Shown here: positions 1-9,272 of the stretch, piece after piece
Position numbering within the stretch: position 1 is the stretch's first letter
How the letters are laid out: every line of letters begins with the position of its first letter
Assembly: GCF_016127015.1 (NCBI RefSeq)
Contig: NZ_CP065972.1
Span: 1,240,001-1,304,000, forward strand
Direction: 5' to 3'
DNA: 64,000 nucleotides
Source of the DNA: Corynebacterium tuberculostearicum
Lineage (GTDB): Bacteria > Actinomycetota > Actinomycetes > Mycobacteriales > Mycobacteriaceae
The notes under the pieces: generated by a model
What the model was told of the DNA's origin: nothing
Seen by the model: the letters and a program-made list of their open reading frames with translations, nothing else
The model's database searches: none
Translations under genes and position numbers: made by a program

Positions 1-317
1 GCAATAGCAAGCGCCGGTGTGATGTCTTTTAACCGCACCGGCAACGCGGAAAGCTCACGGGCAGAAAGCTGATTCTCCCCGCTGGGCATGATGAGGGTGA
101 TAACGATAAAGGCAAGCGTGCCTACAGCAGGGGCCACGGTAAGGGCTTGCACGTTCCCAGTTCCGATGGAGATATCTGCCGCGGCAAGAGCGCCCAGCGA
201 CGCAAGGCCGATGAGTCCGTAGAGCAAGAGACAGATAGGGATCATGACCGCAGCGGCATTCGCCTTGAGATTGCGGACCCACAGTGTGCGGTGCAGCTTG
301 AGGAGCGTCGAAGTCAT
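1..317 (-). CDS. ABC-2 type exporter permease, partial
   Basis: The 5' end of a minus-strand gene whose 3' end lies off the left edge. The ATG at 315-317 opens a frame that stays open to base 1 (about 105 residues). It encodes a short basic N-terminus, then a hydrophobic stretch rich in I, L, A and G (about residues 22-50) and a second one at about 58-78, as in multi-spanning ABC permeases. It starts 5 bases after the stop of the upstream ATPase gene, so the two form an exporter pair. The substrate cannot be told. Family assignment rests on hydrophobicity and the neighbour. Confidence 0.6.
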   Translation of the reverse strand, partial: MTSTLLKLHRTLWVRNLKANAAAVMIPICLLLYGLIGLASLGALAAADISIGTGNVQALTVAPAVGTLAFIVITLIMPSGENQLSARELSALPVRLKDITPALAI

Positions 318-322
318 TGAAC

Positions 323-1153
323 CTACGCCTCCCCGTCCCCACGCTGCGGCTCGCCGCCTTCACGACGCAGCCAATCGAAAGAGCCCGCATCAAAATCACT
401 CCCACCGGCAAAGTGGATGAAGGCATCCGTCAGGCTGCCACCTTGGCGCACCTCCTCCACATGGCCAGCAGATAGCACCTGTCCTCCCGCGATAATGGCT
501 ACATGATCACACAAGCCCTCCACCAATTGCATGACGTGTGAAGACAGGATTACGGTGCCACCGCGGGCGGCATAGGCGCGCAAGAGCTCCTGAATGAGCT
601 GGCCGGAGACTGGGTCCACCGCTTCCAAAGGCTCGTCGAGGATCACTACCTCTGGGTTATGCAGGAGCGCACCTGCCAAAAGGATCTTCTTAGTCATGCC
701 GGCGGAATAGTCCGCGATGGGTTTATCGGCGGCGTCGGCAAGCTGCAAGGCGTCCAGCAGCTGTGCGCTGCGGTGCTCCACCTCGGCTTGGTTCATGCTG
801 CGCAAAGCGCCGAGATAGAACAGGTACTCCGGACCAGACAAACGGTCAAAGACGGGAGCGCCATCAATGAGCAGGCCCATCGCCGCCTTGGCCGCAATCG
901 GTTCCTGCCACGTATTGTGCCCAGCGATGAACGCCTCACCGCTATCTGGGCGCAGCAGACCGCACGCCATGGTCAGCATGGTAGTCTTGCCAGCGCCATT
1001 AGGTCCAACGATGCCATAAATAGAGCCCCGCGGGATGTCGAGGCTCAAATTCGACACCGCGGGGCGTCCAGCGAAAGATTTATTCAGACCGCGCACGGCA
1101 AAGGCCTGCGCGGTGGGGTCATCTGCAAGCGGCGGATAATTCGGAATAATCAT
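323..1153 (-). CDS. ABC transporter ATP-binding protein
   Basis: ATPase subunit of an ABC-2 type exporter, powering the permease encoded just downstream. Visible are Walker A (GPNGAGKTT, about residue 50), a degenerate signature (DYSAGMTKK), Walker B (PEVVILDEPLEAVDP) and the switch histidine (ILSSHVM). About 276 aa, normal for this type with a C-terminal tail. I start it at the ATG at 1153; an in-frame TTG at 1162 would add three residues. It begins about 20 bases after the rlmN stop and may be read through from rlmN. The substrate is unknown: lipid, peptide or drug are all possible. Confidence 0.85.
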   Translation of the reverse strand: MIIPNYPPLADDPTAQAFAVRGLNKSFAGRPAVSNLSLDIPRGSIYGIVGPNGAGKTTMLTMACGLLRPDSGEAFIAGHNTWQEPIAAKAAMGLLIDGAPVFDRLSGPEYLFYLGALRSMNQAEVEHRSAQLLDALQLADAADKPIADYSAGMTKKILLAGALLHNPEVVILDEPLEAVDPVSGQLIQELLRAYAARGGTVILSSHVMQLVEGLCDHVAIIAGGQVLSAGHVEEVRQGGSLTDAFIHFAGGSDFDAGSFDWLRREGGEPQRGDGEA

Positions 1154-1171
1154 ATCCGCCAATGTTATCAG

Positions 1172-2284
1172 TTAGGCGGACTTATCTTCCCGTTCATCCG
1201 CTGCGAGCTGACCACACGCTGCCGCAATCTCATCGCCCTTGGTATCGCGCACCGTGCAAGGAACGCCTTGGGCCTGTACGCGGCGCACGAACTCGTCTTG
1301 GCGGTCCTGCGGGGCTGCATCCCACTCCGAGCCCGGCGTGGGGTTCAGCGGAATGACATTGACGTGAACCTTGGAGCCCAGCTTCTGATGCAGCTTGCGG
1401 CCCAGCATATCCGCGCGGAAATCCTGGTCATTTTTATCACGAATCAGGGCATACTCAATGGACACGCGGCGAGCAGACTTATCCGCGTAATAACGCGCAG
1501 CATCGAGCACCTCATCGACGGACCAGCGGTTATTGACCGGCACGAGGCCATCGCGCAGCTCGTCATCCGGAGTGTGCAAGGAAACGGCGAGCGTGCAGGC
1601 CAAATCCTCGTCCGCCAGCTTACGGATTGCCGGAGCCAAGCCCACCGTAGACACGGTCACGTTGCGCTGGGAAAGACCAAAGCCGGCACCATCCTGGCCG
1701 GTAATCTGACGCACGGCCTGCACCACGCGCTTGTAGTTGGCCAGTGGCTCACCCATGCCCATGAAGACCACGTTGGACAGGCGGCCACCTTCTGCTGCCA
1801 TCGCGGCTGCAGCATGGCGGAACTGCTCAACGATCTCGCCCGTGGACAAGTTGCGGTCTAGACCGCCCTGGCCGGTAGCGCAGAACGGGCAGGCCATACC
1901 GCAGCCGGCTTGGGAAGAAATACACAACGTGGCGCGTCCTGGGTAGCGCATCAGAACCGACTCCAGCAGCGTGCCATCATGCAAACGCCACAGGGACTTA
2001 GTGGTCTCGCCGTCATCCGTGGAAGTAGTCCGGATAGGCTGCATGAGCTCAGGGAAGAAGGCTTCCTTAACTGCTTCACGCTTGCCGGCGGGGATATCGG
2101 TCATATCCTCTACATTGTCGGTATAGTGCTCGTAATAGTGCTTAGCCAGCTGCTTTGCGCGGAATTTAGGCAGGCCAATTTCTGCGAGCTTGTCAATACG
2201 CTCGGTTTCGGTCAGGTCCGCGAAGTGCTTAGGGGGAAGTCCGCGGCGCGGGGCGGAGAAGTTAAGTTTCACTGGTTGAGCCAT
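1172..2284 (-). CDS. rlmN: 23S rRNA/tRNA adenine-C2 methyltransferase RlmN
   Basis: Radical-SAM enzyme that methylates C2 of A2503 in 23S rRNA and A37 in some tRNAs. The radical-SAM cluster motif CGMACPFC is present at about residue 120, followed by [11 protein letters not shown]. The second catalytic cysteine lies near the C-terminus in [11 protein letters not shown]. The frame is open to 2341, but family members start near [15 protein letters not shown], so I chose the ATG at 2284 (370 aa). A GGAAAG lies about 12 bases upstream, slightly far; an ATG at 2296 is the alternative. It is divergent from the LapA-like gene, with promoters in the 95-bp gap. Confidence 0.93.
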   Translation of the reverse strand: MAQPVKLNFSAPRRGLPPKHFADLTETERIDKLAEIGLPKFRAKQLAKHYYEHYTDNVEDMTDIPAGKREAVKEAFFPELMQPIRTTSTDDGETTKSLWRLHDGTLLESVLMRYPGRATLCISSQAGCGMACPFCATGQGGLDRNLSTGEIVEQFRHAAAAMAAEGGRLSNVVFMGMGEPLANYKRVVQAVRQITGQDGAGFGLSQRNVTVSTVGLAPAIRKLADEDLACTLAVSLHTPDDELRDGLVPVNNRWSVDEVLDAARYYADKSARRVSIEYALIRDKNDQDFRADMLGRKLHQKLGSKVHVNVIPLNPTPGSEWDAAPQDRQDEFVRRVQAQGVPCTVRDTKGDEIAAACGQLAADEREDKSA

Positions 2285-2334
2285 AGTGTTGCCCATCTTT
2301 CCACGGTCTGCGTGGGTTTTTCCAATTGAAAGCC

Positions 2335-2348
2335 ATGCCAAGTGGCAT
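2335..2348. promoter_or_regulatory. small palindrome in rlmN/lapA-like divergent promoter
   Basis: ATGCCA-AG-TGGCAT forms a perfect inverted repeat with 6-bp arms between the divergent rlmN and LapA-like genes. A TTGAAA lies just upstream and ATAAT overlaps the right arm. It could be an operator; no regulator is suggested by the neighbours. Confidence 0.25.
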
Positions 2349-2378
2349 AATCGACAGGTTTAAAGAAATAATGGATGC

Positions 2379-2786
2379 ATGACAAATCCGAATTACCCCG
2401 CAGATGACTTTTCTTCTTCCGACGCAGACCTCTCCTCGACGGAGCTGAACACTTCTGCACCGGAGACCGATTCTAGCCTAGAGCCGACGGTCTCTGACTC
2501 TACTTCTCACTCCACCCAGCCTTCCGGCAAGGCGAAGGGATCTTTCGCAGCCAGCACTTGGATCGCGCTCATCGTAGATTTCCTGCTGCTGATTGTCCTC
2601 ATTGTTTTCATCATGCAAAACCAGCACGAGGTTCCCATGAACTTCCTGGGCTGGTCCGGTGAGTTCCCTGCCGGAATTGCTTTCCTCATCTTCGCCATTG
2701 GCGGAGCACTCATCATGGCTCTGGTGGGTGGCTGGCGCATGTTTGAGTTGCGCCGCCAACTGCGCAAACAGGCTCAGCAGGTATAA
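2379..2786 (+). CDS. LapA-domain (DUF1049) membrane protein
   Basis: A 135-aa membrane protein of the LapA/DUF1049 type. Residues 1-50 are acidic and rich in S, T, D and E, predicted disordered. Two transmembrane segments follow (about 62-82, LIVDFLLLIVLIVFIMQNQ, and about 95-117). Between them is the typical N-x-x-E-V-x-x-x-FLGW stretch seen in LapA proteins, and the C-terminus is basic (RMFELRRQLRKQ). LapA in enterobacteria assists lipopolysaccharide assembly; in actinobacteria the role is not known. A strong hairpin follows the stop, so it is probably monocistronic. Confidence 0.75.
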   Translation: MTNPNYPADDFSSSDADLSSTELNTSAPETDSSLEPTVSDSTSHSTQPSGKAKGSFAASTWIALIVDFLLLIVLIVFIMQNQHEVPMNFLGWSGEFPAGIAFLIFAIGGALIMALVGGWRMFELRRQLRKQAQQV

Positions 2787-2798
2787 GTCTCAACAAGC

Positions 2799-2856
2799 CG
2801 CCTCTCCCCCTTTCCTGCCTTCTTAAGAAGGACTCTTGGGAAGAGGCGACTTTTGC
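2799..2856 (+). terminator. rho-independent terminator after the LapA-like gene
   Basis: Arms CGCCTCT (2799-2805) and AGAGGCG (2842-2848) with an inner CTTCTTAAGAAG palindrome, followed by CTTTTG. It sits between convergent genes and may serve both. Confidence 0.7.
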
Positions 2857-2869
2857 GTACCCGCTGCTT

Positions 2870-3748
2870 CTATGGCGTAAACGTTGCCAGGAAGCTAATG
2901 GCCACCCAGGTGACCATGGCGGAAGGCAGCATGCCATCCAGGCGGTCCATCAGTCCACCGTGGCCTGGCAGCAAGGCCGACATATCCTTGATTCCCAGCT
3001 CACGCTTAAACTGTGATTCCACTAAGTCGCCCAAGGTGGCACAAATGACAAGGCCAAGCCCCATTAGGCCGCCCACCCAGGCATCGTGATGGAGCAGGAA
3101 CTTCACGGTAAGCGCGCCGGTGACCACGCCAAAAAGGATGGACCCGGCAAAGCCCTCCCACGATTTCTTGGGGCTCACCGCAGGGGCCATGGGATGCGAG
3201 CCAAACATCACGCCAGCGATATAGCCACCAGTATCGGAGGCCACCACGCACAACATGAAGACGACGATGGAAGCGGCACCACTGGCAAACGGGGTCGATA
3301 CCAGCGACAGCATTGCTGCGAAGGTGGCAAAAAGCGGAATCCATGTCAGCACAAAAATGCCGACGGACATATCCCGCAGGTAGTTAATTGGCGGGCGATG
3401 GCGACCATTATGGAAGAGGCGACCAAACATGAGCGCCAGCACAGCGGTGACATAGACCGCAACAAGGCCGGGCGCGCCCAGTGGCCACGAGACCCACACC
3501 ATGGCTTGGCCCAAAATAATGAGCAGCGTGCGCGGAATATAGTAGGAATGCTCCCGCAGGCGGCTGAGCACCTCCCACATGGCAACGCCAACTGCAAGGG
3601 CGACGACCGCGTACCACGCGAGCGGGCCGGCCCATACGGCGAGCACGACAAGTGCGCCGAGGCCTACGCCAACGCCGATAGCGGCCGGCAAATCGCGGCC
3701 TGCGCCATTCTTCGGCTGAGGCAATCGGCGGTTTATGGCGTCACTCAC
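2870..3748 (-). CDS. cdsA: phosphatidate cytidylyltransferase CdsA
   Basis: Makes CDP-diacylglycerol from phosphatidic acid and CTP, the branch point to cardiolipin, phosphatidylglycerol and PI lipids; an integral membrane enzyme. The frame is longer upstream, but the GTG at 3748 has AAAGGAG nine bases ahead and gives a normal 292-aa protein starting VSDAINRRLP. Several hydrophobic helices fill residues 20-230. The family signature is complete: SPKKSWEGFAGS, then GDLVESQFKRELGIKD and LPGHGGLMDRLD. It lies downstream of pyrH-frr but behind a terminator, so it probably has its own promoter. Confidence 0.93.
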   Translation of the reverse strand: MSDAINRRLPQPKNGAGRDLPAAIGVGVGLGALVVLAVWAGPLAWYAVVALAVGVAMWEVLSRLREHSYYIPRTLLIILGQAMVWVSWPLGAPGLVAVYVTAVLALMFGRLFHNGRHRPPINYLRDMSVGIFVLTWIPLFATFAAMLSLVSTPFASGAASIVVFMLCVVASDTGGYIAGVMFGSHPMAPAVSPKKSWEGFAGSILFGVVTGALTVKFLLHHDAWVGGLMGLGLVICATLGDLVESQFKRELGIKDMSALLPGHGGLMDRLDGMLPSAMVTWVAISFLATFTP

Positions 3749-3845
3749 CGTGACCGGCTCCTTTCGCTGCTTCTTTCGCGCCCCCTCGCTAACGTTCACT
3801 GCTCGCCCTCCCCTACTCCAGACTTCGGAGCTGTAGGCCGCGGAA

Positions 3846-3883
3846 CAGAAAAAGCGCCGCCGGCCGGGGACGGGCACGGCGGC
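3846..3883 (-). terminator. terminator between frr and cdsA
   Basis: On the minus strand a GC stem (arms GCCGCCG at 3883-3877 and CGGCGGC at 3862-3856) is followed by a CTTTTTCTG tract. This should end the pyrH-frr transcript before cdsA. Confidence 0.6.
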
Positions 3884-3897
3884 AATGACGGGAGGTG

Positions 3898-4455
3898 CTA
3901 GACCTCCATCAGCTCGTTTTCCTTATTTTCTACCAGCTTGTCCACCTGCTCGATGTAGCCGGAAGTAATCTTTTCCATTTCCTTTTCCGCAGCGATGACC
4001 TCATCCTCGCCGGCGTCGCCGTCCTTCTGCAGCTTCTTCAACTGCTCCATGGCCTTGCGGCGAATATTACGGATAGCAATCTTGCCGTCCTCGCCCTTGC
4101 TCTTGGCCAGCTTCACCATTTCCTTACGACGCTCCTCCGTGAGCTGCGGAACGGTCACGCGCAGAACCTGACCATCGTTGGTGGGATTCACGCCCAAATC
4201 CGAGTTGCGGATGGAGTTTTCAATCTCATGAATCATGGACTGCTCATAAGGCTTGATGAGCAGCATGCGCGGCTCCGGTACGGAAATGGTAGCCATCTGG
4301 GTAATCGGGGTAGGTACACCGTAGTATTCGGCTACCAAGCCGTTGAACATGGTGGGGTTCGCGCGGCCGGTACGAATGGTCACCAGCTGCTCGCGGGTGT
4401 GCTCGACGGAAGCGGTCATGTGCTCTTCTGCTTCGAGCTGAATCTCATCGATCAT
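3898..4455 (-). CDS. frr: ribosome recycling factor
   Basis: Splits post-termination ribosomes together with EF-G. It is 185 aa, exactly the usual length, starting [13 protein letters not shown]. The conserved [11 protein letters not shown] (about residues 27-37) and the C-terminal helix with [15 protein letters not shown] are intact. It lies 71 bases downstream of pyrH, the standard pyrH-frr pair. Confidence 0.97.
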   Translation of the reverse strand: MIDEIQLEAEEHMTASVEHTREQLVTIRTGRANPTMFNGLVAEYYGVPTPITQMATISVPEPRMLLIKPYEQSMIHEIENSIRNSDLGVNPTNDGQVLRVTVPQLTEERRKEMVKLAKSKGEDGKIAIRNIRRKAMEQLKKLQKDGDAGEDEVIAAEKEMEKITSGYIEQVDKLVENKENELMEV

Positions 4456-4526
4456 GAGGTTAAATCATCCTTAAACGAATAGGGGTGGCTGTATAAAAAG
4501 GTAGCAGGTTCGCGGCCCTTACAGTA

Positions 4527-5255
4527 TTAGGACTGCACCAGCGTGCCGATAACTTCGCCGCCTGCGGCACGGGCGATATTGCCCTCCTCCAGCAGGTTAA
4601 AGACCAAAATCGGCATATCATTGTCCATGCACAGGCTAAAGGCCGTGGCATCTGCAACCTTGAGGCCCTTTTCAATGACCTCACGCGGAGTGATTTCGGA
4701 GTACAGTTCCGCATCCGGGTTGGTGCGTGGGTCATCGGAGTAGACGCCATCGACTGCCTTGGCCAAGAAAAGAACCTCGGCACCAATTTCCAGGGCACGC
4801 TGCGCGGCAGTGGTATCCGTGGAGAAGTACGGCATGCCCATGCCGGCGCCAAAGATAACCACACGACCCTTTTCCAGGTGGCGGTCAGCGCGCAGCGGCA
4901 GATACGGCTCGGCAATCTGCGCCATGTTGATGGAGGTCTGCACGCGGCAGTCCACGCCCTGCTGCTTGAGGAAGTCCTGCAATGCGAGAGAATTCATTAC
5001 CGTGCCCAGCATGCCCATGTAGTCCGAACGAGCACGATCCATGCCGCGCTGGGAAAGCTCCGCGCCGCGGAAGAAGTTTCCGCCGCCGATAACCACTGCA
5101 ATTTCGATTCCCTGGCGGGAGACCTCGGCGATTTGGCGGGCTACGTTTTCAACCACGTCTGGGTCGATACCGACCTTGCCGCCGCCGAACATCTCACCGC
5201 CCAGCTTCAGCATTACTCGCTTGTATCCAGTTCGCTTAATATCTGCAGCAGTCAC
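4527..5255 (-). CDS. pyrH: UMP kinase
   Basis: Amino-acid-kinase-family enzyme phosphorylating UMP to UDP. 242 aa, typical length. [10 protein letters not shown] near residue 17, [10 protein letters not shown] at about 56-65 and the [20 protein letters not shown] region bind the phosphates and UMP. Lies upstream of frr in the conserved tsf-pyrH-frr order. Confidence 0.97.
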   Translation of the reverse strand: MTAADIKRTGYKRVMLKLGGEMFGGGKVGIDPDVVENVARQIAEVSRQGIEIAVVIGGGNFFRGAELSQRGMDRARSDYMGMLGTVMNSLALQDFLKQQGVDCRVQTSINMAQIAEPYLPLRADRHLEKGRVVIFGAGMGMPYFSTDTTAAQRALEIGAEVLFLAKAVDGVYSDDPRTNPDAELYSEITPREVIEKGLKVADATAFSLCMDNDMPILVFNLLEEGNIARAAGGEVIGTLVQS

Positions 5256-5428
5256 GCCTACTTCGTCTCCTTAACGCGGGGCAGTTTCAATCTCCGCCCT
5301 ATCTTACCCATATATCTTTCGCATCCTCACACCGCCTGCCGGTGCAGTCCACTAGGCAATTGCTACGTGCCGGACCCTCACCTGCGAACGGACGATCCGC
5401 ACTAGTTGCCACGGTGAGCGCACAACAA

Positions 5429-5457
5429 AGCCCACGAAGGGTGGTCCTTCGTGGGCT
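5429..5457 (-). terminator. terminator of rpsB-tsf
   Basis: A 12-bp perfect stem (AGCCCACGAAGG / CCTTCGTGGGCT) with a 5-base loop, followed on the minus strand by TTGTTG. Just after the tsf stop. Confidence 0.75.
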
Positions 5458-5478
5458 AAGTGTTAAAGCGGGGTGGGC

Positions 5479-6291
5479 TTAAGCGCCAACCTCGTAGCGA
5501 ACGAAGCCGGTGATGGTGGTGCCAGCTTCTTCAGCAACCTGCTTTACGGTCTTCTTGTTATCAGACAGGGAAGCCTGCTCCAGCAGAACGATGGACTTGA
5601 AGAAGCCGTTCAGGCGGCCTTCCACGATCTTCGGCAGGGCTGCCTCTGGCTTGCCCTCCTCACGAGTGGTGGCCTCAGCGATCTCGCGCTCCTTTTCAAC
5701 GATCTCTGCAGGAACGTCCTCGCGGGTGAGGTACTCAGCGTTCATGGCAGCAATCTGCAGGGCTGCAGCGTGAGCGCCTTCCTCGCTGCCCTCGTAGGAA
5801 ACCAACACGCCCACTGCTGGCGGCAGGTCAGCGGAACGCTGGTGCAGGTAAACGGCAACGTTGTCGCTCTCTACGGTAACCGCACGGCGTGCCTGCAGCT
5901 TCTCACCGGTCTTTGCGGACTCCTCGTCCACGACCTCGGAGACCTTCTTGCCGTCGATCTCAATGTTGTTGAGCTCGTCAGCGGAGTTTGCCTTGGCCTC
6001 AGCAGCAGCGTCAGCAATCTTGGCTGCGAAGGTCTTGAAAGCCTCGTTCTTAGCAACGAAGTCGGTCTCACAGTTGATCTCGACCATGGTGTTGCCAGAA
6101 ACGGCGATGAGGCCCTCGGTAGCCTCACGGTCAGCGCGCTTGGAGACGTTCTTAGCGCCCTTGATGCGCAGGTACTCAACGGCCTTATCGTAGTCGCCGT
6201 TGGACTCTTCCAGAGCCTTCTTGCAATCGAGCATGCCGGAGCCGGTAGCTTCGCGCAGTGCCTTGACGTCTGCAGCAGTGTAGTTCGCCAT
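5479..6291 (-). CDS. tsf: elongation factor Ts
   Basis: Nucleotide-exchange factor for EF-Tu. 270 aa. The N-terminal UBA-like segment ([21 protein letters not shown], given here only as a landmark) and the TDFVAKNE motif at about residue 79 that contacts EF-Tu are both present. Start ATG with MANYTAADV. Second gene of the rpsB-tsf pair, but separated from rpsB by a 298-base gap holding hairpins. Confidence 0.97.
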   Translation of the reverse strand: MANYTAADVKALREATGSGMLDCKKALEESNGDYDKAVEYLRIKGAKNVSKRADREATEGLIAVSGNTMVEINCETDFVAKNEAFKTFAAKIADAAAEAKANSADELNNIEIDGKKVSEVVDEESAKTGEKLQARRAVTVESDNVAVYLHQRSADLPPAVGVLVSYEGSEEGAHAAALQIAAMNAEYLTREDVPAEIVEKEREIAEATTREEGKPEAALPKIVEGRLNGFFKSIVLLEQASLSDNKKTVKQVAEEAGTTITGFVRYEVGA

Positions 6292-6440
6292 AGTTGGGGC
6301 GATCCTCCTTGAAAATCAAACAGTGTTCGTTCAAACAGCGTAGTCGACGCGGTGAAATCGCGCCGCTTTAGGGTGGCAGAAACCACCCCTTCCCACCTAT
6401 GTATGAAAGTGGAGCTGGTTTCAGCAGCACCCAGCATAGA

Positions 6441-6542
6441 TAAAACCAACCCCCGCCGCCGTTACAGCACGGTGGCGGGGGTTGGTAAACAGCCTTGGGC
6501 AGGAATTACTCCCTTGCTGCCCCACACCAAAAGTGCGTGGGG
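6441..6542 (-). terminator. two hairpins between rpsB and tsf
   Basis: In the rpsB-tsf gap a strong GC hairpin (arms at 6445-6457 and 6474-6486, ACCAACCCCCGCC) is followed on the minus strand by TTTATC. A smaller CCCCAC/GTGGGG hairpin lies at 6520-6542, nearer rpsB. They could act as a partial terminator setting the S2 to EF-Ts ratio. Confidence 0.6.
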
Positions 6543-6589
6543 TATTCAGTTAAACGCAGGTGAGGAAAATTCCTAGCGAGAAGTTAAGA

Positions 6590-7423
6590 CTACTTCTCGG
6601 CCTTGTCTGCGGATGCTTCCTCAGACTTTTCCGCGGAAGCCGGGTCGGAAGCTGCGGCAGCCGCCTCAGCATCGCGCTTTTCCTTCTCAGCGGAGTCGCC
6701 GGCAGCTTCCTTAGCTGCAGCCAGCTGGCGCTCCTCGCGCGCCTTCTTGCCTTCCTCTACAGCGGAAGCAACGATGCCGGAAAGCAGCTTGGTGGAGCGG
6801 ATGGCGTCGTCGTTGCCTGGGATCGGGAAATCAACTTCATCCGGATCACAGTTGGTGTCCAAGATGGCGACTACCGGAATATTCAGCTTGCGAGCTTCCT
6901 TGACCGCGATGTGCTCCTTGTTGGTATCAACAATCCACAGTGCGGACGGGGTCTTGGCCATATCGGAGATGCCACCCAGGACGCGCTCGAGCTTGGCACG
7001 CTCACGGTTGAGCATGAGAACTTCCTTCTTGGTGCGGCCCTTGTAGCCGTCCTCACGCTCATCCATTGCCTGAAGCTCCTTCATGCGCTTCAGACGCTTG
7101 GAAACGGTCTGGAAGTTGGTGAGCATGCCGCCCAACCAGCGGTGGTTGACGTAAGGCATACCGACGCGGGTAGCTTCCTCAGCAACTGCTTCCTGAGCCT
7201 GCTTCTTGGTACCAACGAACAGGATGGTGCCGCCGTGTGCAACGGTTTCCTTGACGAACTCATAAGCCTCGTCAATGTAGGTCAGCGTCTGCTGCAGGTC
7301 GATGATGTAGATGCCGTTACGGTCGGTGAAGATGAAACGACGCATCTTCGGATTCCAGCGACGGGTCTGGTGACCAAAGTGCACACCAGCGTCGAGGAGC
7401 TCGCGCATGGTTACAACTGCCAT
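6590..7423 (-). CDS. rpsB: 30S ribosomal protein S2
   Basis: Structural protein of the small subunit. The frame is open to 7693, but the true start is the ATG at 7423 giving [19 protein letters not shown], the universal S2 N-terminus (277 aa). [27 protein letters not shown] and GNDDAIRS are conserved. The last ~45 residues form an Ala/Glu/Lys/Ser-rich tail, as in many actinobacterial S2 proteins. Confidence 0.97.
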   Translation of the reverse strand: MAVVTMRELLDAGVHFGHQTRRWNPKMRRFIFTDRNGIYIIDLQQTLTYIDEAYEFVKETVAHGGTILFVGTKKQAQEAVAEEATRVGMPYVNHRWLGGMLTNFQTVSKRLKRMKELQAMDEREDGYKGRTKKEVLMLNRERAKLERVLGGISDMAKTPSALWIVDTNKEHIAVKEARKLNIPVVAILDTNCDPDEVDFPIPGNDDAIRSTKLLSGIVASAVEEGKKAREERQLAAAKEAAGDSAEKEKRDAEAAAAASDPASAEKSEEASADKAEK

Positions 7424-7801
7424 GATTCGCTCGCTTTCTTTTATCTTGTCTTTCGGTTTTCCAGTTGTGCGGTGTTTTATTCCGCACCCTAGCAACGAAG
7501 GCCCCGCTGACACCTTGTTTCCAAGGACCACGTCAACCGTCAGGCTGTCTCTTCCTTCCAGCAGGAAGCGACAACTTCGCCGCGCGTAGTCAATGCCTCC
7601 ACGAGGTGGACACACTGCTGCCCCAAAGAATAATCCCCTTACGCTGGTTTTTCCAAACCGAAGACAGCTTATCCACAACTTTGCCGCAGCCACATTGCAT
7701 CAATCGTCACAACCGGCTCAATCACATCACGCAACCCAAGTTGTCCACAGCTAAAAGAGAACGGACTCCCGAAACGCTTCTTTCCGGCTGACACTGTGCC
7801 C
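7424..7801. promoter_or_regulatory. rpsB / M23 peptidase divergent intergenic region
   Basis: A 378-base gap with no supported gene. Close to rpsB, GTGCGG (7467-7472) and CCGCAC (7482-7487) form a leader hairpin on the minus strand, a possible r-protein control element. Farther up lie a perfect DnaA box TTATCCACA (7669-7677) and a near-consensus TTGTCCACA (7741-7749), both on the plus strand. Promoters for both genes must be here; no clear pair of hexamers stood out. Confidence 0.45.
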
Positions 7802-8323
7802 ATGAATCAGTTCCTTTCCCCCTCCGCATTTCCTGCTTGCCGACGCCCCACCTTCCTCCCCACCACTTTCCTCACCCTTCTTTCGCTTCTTATTCTGTGT
7901 TGCCCACCGGCCACGGCCTATGTCGACCCTGCTTCCGGAAAACCTAGCCCGGCGCGGGTGTTGCGTGGATTCGACGCCCCAGAACACAAGTGGAGCCCTG
8001 GCCACCGCGGCGTCGACATGGCCCTATCAGTAGGCTCGCCGGTAGTAGCCGCCGAAGACGGCGAAGTCGCCTTTGTGGGCACGGTGGCCGGCAAACCAGT
8101 TGTCTCCATTGCCCACGCGGATGGAGTGAGAACGACGTATCAGCCCGTGCACGGCTCCGTAAAGCAGGGCCAAGAAGTCCGCGAGGGCCAAGTGATAGGC
8201 CGTTTAGGCAATCCCGTCGATGGCTATCCCGGACTACACTGGGGTGCACTCATCGCAAAAGATACCTACATCGATCCTTTATCTCTGCTGGATATGCCGG
8301 TAATTCGCCTCAAACCGCTTTAA
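7802..8323 (+). CDS. secreted M23 (LytM-type) peptidase-family protein
   Basis: A 173-aa exported protein. N-terminal signal peptide of about 40 residues (hydrophobic LPTTFLTLLSLLILCC followed by ATAYVDP). One LytM domain: GHRGVDMA supplies the HxxxD zinc ligands, and GLHWGA takes the place of the usual HLHFE motif, keeping the metal-binding His but lacking the first His of HxH. Such LHWG/LHFG variants are frequent in actinobacteria. Likely acts on cell-wall peptide or regulates another hydrolase. GTG at 7796 is an alternative start two codons upstream. Its stop overlaps the convergent xerC stop. Confidence 0.85.
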   Translation: MNQFLSPSAFPACRRPTFLPTTFLTLLSLLILCCPPATAYVDPASGKPSPARVLRGFDAPEHKWSPGHRGVDMALSVGSPVVAAEDGEVAFVGTVAGKPVVSIAHADGVRTTYQPVHGSVKQGQEVREGQVIGRLGNPVDGYPGLHWGALIAKDTYIDPLSLLDMPVIRLKPL

Positions 8324-9237
8324 GCTCGGGGATGGGCTTGGTCGTATACGCGCTGCAAGCGCTGCGCGGATACGTGGGTATAAATCTGCGTGGTATTAAG
8401 CGAGGAGTGCCCCAGCAGTTCTTGCACTACGCGCAAATCTGCCCCACCTTCCAAAAGGTGGGTTGCGGCAGAGTGGCGCACCCCGTGCGGGGTTAGTCCC
8501 TGTGTACCAGTGACTTTGGCGGCCTTTTCTACAATGCGGCGCACCTGGCGTTGATCGATGCGCCCTCCCCTGCTGCCAACAAAAACCGCTTCAGTTTCAG
8601 CCGTGGCGATTTCTCCACGGCCTTTGTCAATCCACTGCTTTAAAGCGTCTTCCGCTGCGTGCCCGAAAGGCACTACGCGCTGCTTATTGCCCTTACCGGT
8701 GACGTGCAAGGTACCGCGTTGAAAATCAATATCGCCTAGGTCTAGCCGGACCAACTCCGCCACGCGCATACCGGAGGCATAGAGCAACTCTAGGATGGCG
8801 CTATCGCGAAGGAAGTGGACTTCATCTGCAGAGACCGCATTGCCCATAAGCTCGCCGGCTTGCTCCGGAGCGAGAACCGTTGGAAGGTGACGCCCCACTT
8901 TGGGCGTAACTAAGCGGGCAGCAACGTCTCGCTTAAGGTGCCCTTCGCGCACTGCCCAAGTAGAAAATCCCTTCGCTGCCGCGGTGCGCCGTGCCAGGGT
9001 GGAACGCGATTTTCCTTCCGCAACAGCCTCGGCCAACCATTGGCGCAGGCTGTTGAGGTCAAACTCCGCGAAGGTAGGCACGCTGCGTGCAAGGTCGCGC
9101 AAGTCGGAGCGATACCCGCGCACCGTCGCTTCTGCACGGCCCTTGACATGTAGTTGGAAATCCGCGAAGTCCTCAATGGCCTCAGCCATCTGCCCCTCAA
9201 CTTTTAGAGCCTTCGCGGACTTTCCATCTTCACTCAT
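8320..9237 (-). CDS. xerC: tyrosine recombinase XerC
   Basis: Site-specific recombinase that resolves chromosome dimers at dif with XerD. 305 aa from the ATG at 9237 (the frame runs on upstream, but this matches family length). The catalytic set is visible: Arg in SGMRVAELVRLD, Lys in TGKGNKQR, HGVRHSAAT (HxxR), LGHSSLNTTQIYTHV (His and the nucleophile Tyr). Thirty-five bases after dprA, so co-transcribed with comM-dprA. Confidence 0.95.
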   Translation of the reverse strand: MSEDGKSAKALKVEGQMAEAIEDFADFQLHVKGRAEATVRGYRSDLRDLARSVPTFAEFDLNSLRQWLAEAVAEGKSRSTLARRTAAAKGFSTWAVREGHLKRDVAARLVTPKVGRHLPTVLAPEQAGELMGNAVSADEVHFLRDSAILELLYASGMRVAELVRLDLGDIDFQRGTLHVTGKGNKQRVVPFGHAAEDALKQWIDKGRGEIATAETEAVFVGSRGGRIDQRQVRRIVEKAAKVTGTQGLTPHGVRHSAATHLLEGGADLRVVQELLGHSSLNTTQIYTHVSAQRLQRVYDQAHPRA

Positions 9238-9272
9238 GCCACAGCAGTGTACTCGCCAAACGCAGGTGCCAT

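Noticed and set aside
659..1861. 400-codon plus-strand frame
   Set aside because: Overlaps the ABC ATPase and rlmN, both with clear motifs; no domain seen in this frame.
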